This document shows positions 8,164 through 9,930 of a stretch of 9,930 nucleotides of DNA, one piece after another. This stretch comes from Scatosoma sp045655705 (lineage in GTDB: Bacteria; Bacillota; Clostridia; Christensenellales; Borkfalkiaceae). The notes below the pieces were generated by a model that was given only the letters and a program-made list of their open reading frames with translations, searched no databases and was not told where the DNA came from. Location: NCBI GenBank assembly GCA_045655705.1, contig JAZOPU010000065.1, forward strand, positions 1 through 9,930. Reading direction: 5' to 3'. The position numbers were made by a program, and so were the translations under genes. The number at the start of each line of letters is the position of its first letter. Within the stretch, counting starts at the first letter, position 1.

Positions 8164-8192
8164 ATTATAGCGTAAAAATAAAAAATTGTAAA
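8164..8192 (-). promoter_or_regulatory. Promoter of the rqcH-MFS-GH2 operon
   Basis: Read on the minus strand, TTTACA (8192-8187) is a 5-of-6 match to the -35 box. A 17-nt spacer leads to a perfect TATAAT -10 box (8169-8164). Transcription should start near 8157, leaving a leader of about 60 nt before the rqcH ATG. The leader holds a 7-bp inverted repeat, CGCGCAA at 8112-8118 and TTGCGCG at 8142-8148, of unknown meaning. Confidence 0.75.
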
Positions 8193-8201
8193 TAAAAACG
8201 C

Positions 8202-8230
8202 TTTATTTTCTTTGATAAATATGGTAAAAT
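8202..8230 (+). promoter_or_regulatory. Promoter of tig
   Basis: TAAAAT at 8225-8230 preceded by TG at 8222-8223 forms an extended -10 element. The matching -35 at 8202-8207 (TTTATT) is weak but at the right 17-nt spacing. Transcription should start near 8237, giving a leader of about 70 nt. The -35 box is only 9 bp from the -35 box of the divergent rqcH promoter. Confidence 0.6.
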
Positions 8231-8306
8231 GTATGGAGCGAATGAAAAAAGTTCGCGAAAATATCTAAAAAATTATAAAAGTATCATATAAACAGGAGAA
8301 AGGTTT

Positions 8307-9602
8307 ATGAAACACACTACCAAAGCGGCTGAAAAAAGCACGGTAAAAATCACTCTTAAATTCGACGGCGCGGAATGGAAAGACGCGCAAACGAAAGCGT
8401 ACGTGAAAACGAGAAACAAATTCGCTATCAACGGGTTCAGAAAGGGTAAAGCGCCCAAAAACGTTATTGAAAACGTATACGGCAAAGGCGTGTTCTTTGA
8501 AGACGCGCTCAATATCCTCTTCTCGGAAAATTATAACGCGGTTATTGAAAAGAACGCAAAGAAATTTACGGTCGTTGGCGATCCCGACGTGTCCGTGGAA
8601 GATATCACCGACGAAGGCGTGACGCTCGTTGCGATCGTGCCCGTGAAACCCGACGTGAAAATTTCCGCGTATACGGGTATGAAAATCAAAGAATACGCGT
8701 ATAATGTTACGGACGAAGAAGTAGAAGAAGAAGTGAAAAAGCTTTTGGACAGAAACGCACGCAAAGTACCCGTGGAAGATAGAGCGGCGCAAAACGGCGA
8801 TATCGCAAACATTGATTTTTGCGGCACGGTAGACGGCGTGAAGTTCGACGGCGGCGAAGCGGAAGGCTTTGATCTCACGCTTGGTAGCGGTCAATTTATC
8901 CCCGGCTTTGAAGATCAAGTCGTGGGTATGAATATCGGCGAAAGCAAAGACGTGAACGTTACCTTCCCCGAAAACTATCAAGCGGAAAATCTCAAAGGCA
9001 AAGCGGCGGTATTTGCAGTGAAACTTAATTCCTTGCAAGGCAAAGAACTTCCCGAGCTTACCGACGAGTTCATTAAAGATGCAACGGGCAGTGAAAGCGT
9101 AGACGCGTATAAAGCAAAAACCAAAGAACGCTTGGAAAACGCGGCGAAACGTCGCGCAAACGACGCTACGGAAAATAGCATTTTAGAAGCAATCGCGCAA
9201 AACGCGGAAGTGGAAATTCCCCAAGCAATGATCGAAAGAGAAATTGATTCGCTTATTCAAAAATTCGAGTATCAGCTTATGTATCAAGGCTTGAAACTTC
9301 AAGATTACCTTGATTTCTTGAAAGTTACGGAAGCAGATTTTAGAAAGAACTACGAAGAAAGCGCGAAAAAGAACGTTTTAAATCAACTTATCATTTCCCA
9401 GCTTATCAAGGACGAAAAGATCGAAGCAACCGACGAAGAAGTGGACGCAAAAATCGCAGAACAAGCGGCTTCGGTGTCCAAGGAAACGGAAGAATACAAG
9501 AAAGGTATGGATCCCCGTCAATTCGATTATATCCGTAGCGATATCGTGATCACCAAGCTTTTCGACTTCCTTAAATCCAACAACGAAATGGTGAAAGAGT
9601 AA
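8307..9602 (+). CDS. tig: Trigger factor, ribosome-associated chaperone and prolyl isomerase
   Basis: Trigger factor docks beside the peptide exit tunnel and shields new chains as they leave the ribosome. The N-terminal domain carries the ribosome-binding signature GFRKGKAP (43-50). The central FKBP-type PPIase domain spans about 161-245, including IANIDFCGTVDG (166-177) and FIPGFEDQVVGM (197-208). The helical C-terminal substrate-binding domain runs from about 250 to 431 and is rich in Glu/Lys/Ala. The length of 431 aa is normal. AGGAG at 8294-8298 lies 8 nt before the ATG. In many Firmicutes tig is followed by clpX/clpP; here it is followed by a repeat array and convergent rpsI, so it is probably transcribed alone. 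Codon use resembles that of the neighbouring genes, with no sign of transfer. Confidence 0.96.
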   Translation: MKHTTKAAEKSTVKITLKFDGAEWKDAQTKAYVKTRNKFAINGFRKGKAPKNVIENVYGKGVFFEDALNILFSENYNAVIEKNAKKFTVVGDPDVSVEDITDEGVTLVAIVPVKPDVKISAYTGMKIKEYAYNVTDEEVEEEVKKLLDRNARKVPVEDRAAQNGDIANIDFCGTVDGVKFDGGEAEGFDLTLGSGQFIPGFEDQVVGMNIGESKDVNVTFPENYQAENLKGKAAVFAVKLNSLQGKELPELTDEFIKDATGSESVDAYKAKTKERLENAAKRRANDATENSILEAIAQNAEVEIPQAMIEREIDSLIQKFEYQLMYQGLKLQDYLDFLKVTEADFRKNYEESAKKNVLNQLIISQLIKDEKIEATDEEVDAKIAEQAASVSKETEEYKKGMDPRQFDYIRSDIVITKLFDFLKSNNEMVKE

Positions 9603-9607
9603 GTAAG

Positions 9608-9789
9608 GTGAAGTTTTTCACTTCGTGAAAAGTGAAGTTATTGCATAGTGAAGTATGTGCTACGCACAAGTGAAGTTTTTTCGCTTTGCGAAAAAGTTGT
9701 GGAAATATTTCAATAACTTGCCCCAAAGGGGCAAACTTCACTTTGACGTAGTCAATATTTCACTTTTGCTTGAAAAGCAAATACTTCAC
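9608..9789. repeat. Array of triloop hairpins joined by a conserved GTGAAGT/ACTTCAC linker
   Basis: The 7-nt linker GTGAAGT occurs at 9608, 9632, 9648 and 9670; its inverse ACTTCAC occurs at 9735 and 9783, with a one-base variant ATTTCAC at 9757. Between linkers are spacers that are inverted repeats around a 3-nt loop: TTTTCAC-TTC-GTGAAAA (9615-9631), TAT-TGC-ATA (9639-9647), TGTGC-TAC-GCACA (9656-9668), TTTTTCGC-TTT-GCGAAAAA (9677-9695), TTGCCCC-AAA-GGGGCAA (9718-9734), TTGAC-GTA-GTCAA (9743-9755) and TTTGCTT-GAA-AAGCAAA (9765-9781). Stem sequences all differ while pairing is kept. The array starts 5 nt after the tig stop and ends just before the terminator. I know no named family for it; REP-like or miniature-element origin is possible. 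Confidence 0.85.
9694..9719. repeat. Imperfect inverted repeat at the centre of the hairpin array
   Basis: GAAAT/ATTTC (9702-9711) is a perfect inner palindrome. It extends outward through one mismatch (9701/9712), a pair, a G-T wobble (9699/9714) and five more pairs (AAGTT with AACTT) to 9694 and 9719. This is where the linker orientation flips. Unlike the other units it has no 3-nt loop and no clear linker on either side. Confidence 0.65.
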
Positions 9790-9795
9790 AAAAAA

Positions 9796-9817
9796 AAGAA
9801 ACACCGAAGTGTTTCTT
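9796..9817. terminator. Bidirectional intrinsic terminator shared by tig and rpsI
   Basis: AAGAAACAC (9796-9804) pairs perfectly with GTGTTTCTT (9809-9817) around a CGAA loop, followed by C and six T on the plus strand. On the minus strand the loop reads TTCG closed by C-G, the extra-stable C(UUCG)G tetraloop, and is followed by a run of T from the A run at 9790-9797. It lies 8 nt from the rpsI stop. It should terminate both genes and looks best tuned for rpsI. Confidence 0.9.
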
Positions 9818-9825
9818 CTTTTTTG

Positions 9826-9930
9826 TTATCTCTTCGAGAATTGAGGTGCACGACGAGCTTTCTTCAAGCCGTACTTCTTTCTTTCCTTTGCACGAGGGTC
9901 TCTCGTTAAGAAACCTTCCGCTTTGAGTGC
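9826..9930 (-). CDS. rpsI: 30S ribosomal protein S9, C-terminal part (cut by window end)
   Basis: The minus strand from 9930 reads 34 codons and a TAA stop at 9828-9826. The peptide contains GFLTRDPRAKERKKYGLKKA and ends in RRAPQFSKR, the very conserved basic tail of S9. The S9 tail reaches towards the P-site tRNA in the 30S subunit, and its terminal Lys-Arg is kept. The remaining N-terminal part of roughly 95 residues lies beyond the window; rplM (L13) usually precedes rpsI, but that cannot be seen here. The gene runs convergent to tig and shares its terminator. Confidence 0.95.
   Translation of the reverse strand, partial: ALKAEGFLTRDPRAKERKKYGLKKARRAPQFSKR

Noticed and set aside
8233..8268. 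Short upstream frame of 11 codons in the tig leader
   Set aside because: It has no ribosome binding site, and its first ATG lies upstream of the expected transcription start.
9615..9631. First array hairpin as the tig terminator
   Set aside because: The stem is AT-rich and is followed by AGTGAAGTT, with no U tract; the hairpin at 9796-9817 is a far better terminator.
9608..9789. CRISPR-like array of repeats and spacers
   Set aside because: The repeat is only 7 nt, the spacers are 9-19 nt and self-complementary, and no cas gene is visible.
9655..9909. 84-codon reading frame across the hairpin array
   Set aside because: It runs through the array, the terminator and the antisense of rpsI, has no ribosome binding site, and its peptide resembles nothing.

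Overview
The window looks like chromosomal DNA of a Gram-positive Bacillota, probably Clostridia and possibly an uncultured gut lineage. Reasons: strong AGGAGG-type ribosome binding sites at almost every gene, intrinsic terminators, and a FakA/DegV fatty-acid activation system, RqcH, trigger factor and ribosomal protein S9 of Firmicute type. The taxon below phylum is inference. Coding density is high, and the only non-coding stretches are short (35 to about 220 bp).

Layout: (1) 1-3347, plus strand: a promoter and a three-gene operon of fakA (fatty acid kinase), a DegV-family fatty-acid binding protein (FakB-like) and a PlsC-like acyltransferase. Together these read as a route from free fatty acid to acyl-phosphate to membrane lipid. 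(2) 3354-3373: a perfect GC-rich palindrome acting as a shared terminator for convergent operons. (3) 8098 down to 3383, minus strand: an operon of rqcH (ribosome quality control), an MFS transporter and a cytoplasmic GH2 glycosidase, with overlapping gene ends. (4) 8099-8306: a divergent control region with back-to-back promoters for rqcH and tig. (5) 8307-9602, plus strand: tig, trigger factor. (6) 9603-9825: a compact array of small triloop hairpins joined by a conserved 7-nt linker (GTGAAGT, inverted to ACTTCAC in the second half), then a bidirectional terminator. (7) 9826-9930, minus strand: the last 34 codons of rpsI (S9).

Two themes stand out. The divergent pair rqcH/tig puts a nascent-chain rescue factor and a nascent-chain chaperone on either side of one small promoter region, while rqcH also leads a sugar-use operon. 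The most unusual element is the hairpin array between tig and rpsI. Stem sequence changes from unit to unit but pairing, 3-nt loops and linker are kept, and linker orientation flips near the middle so the whole element is a large dyad. I do not recognise it as a named repeat family.
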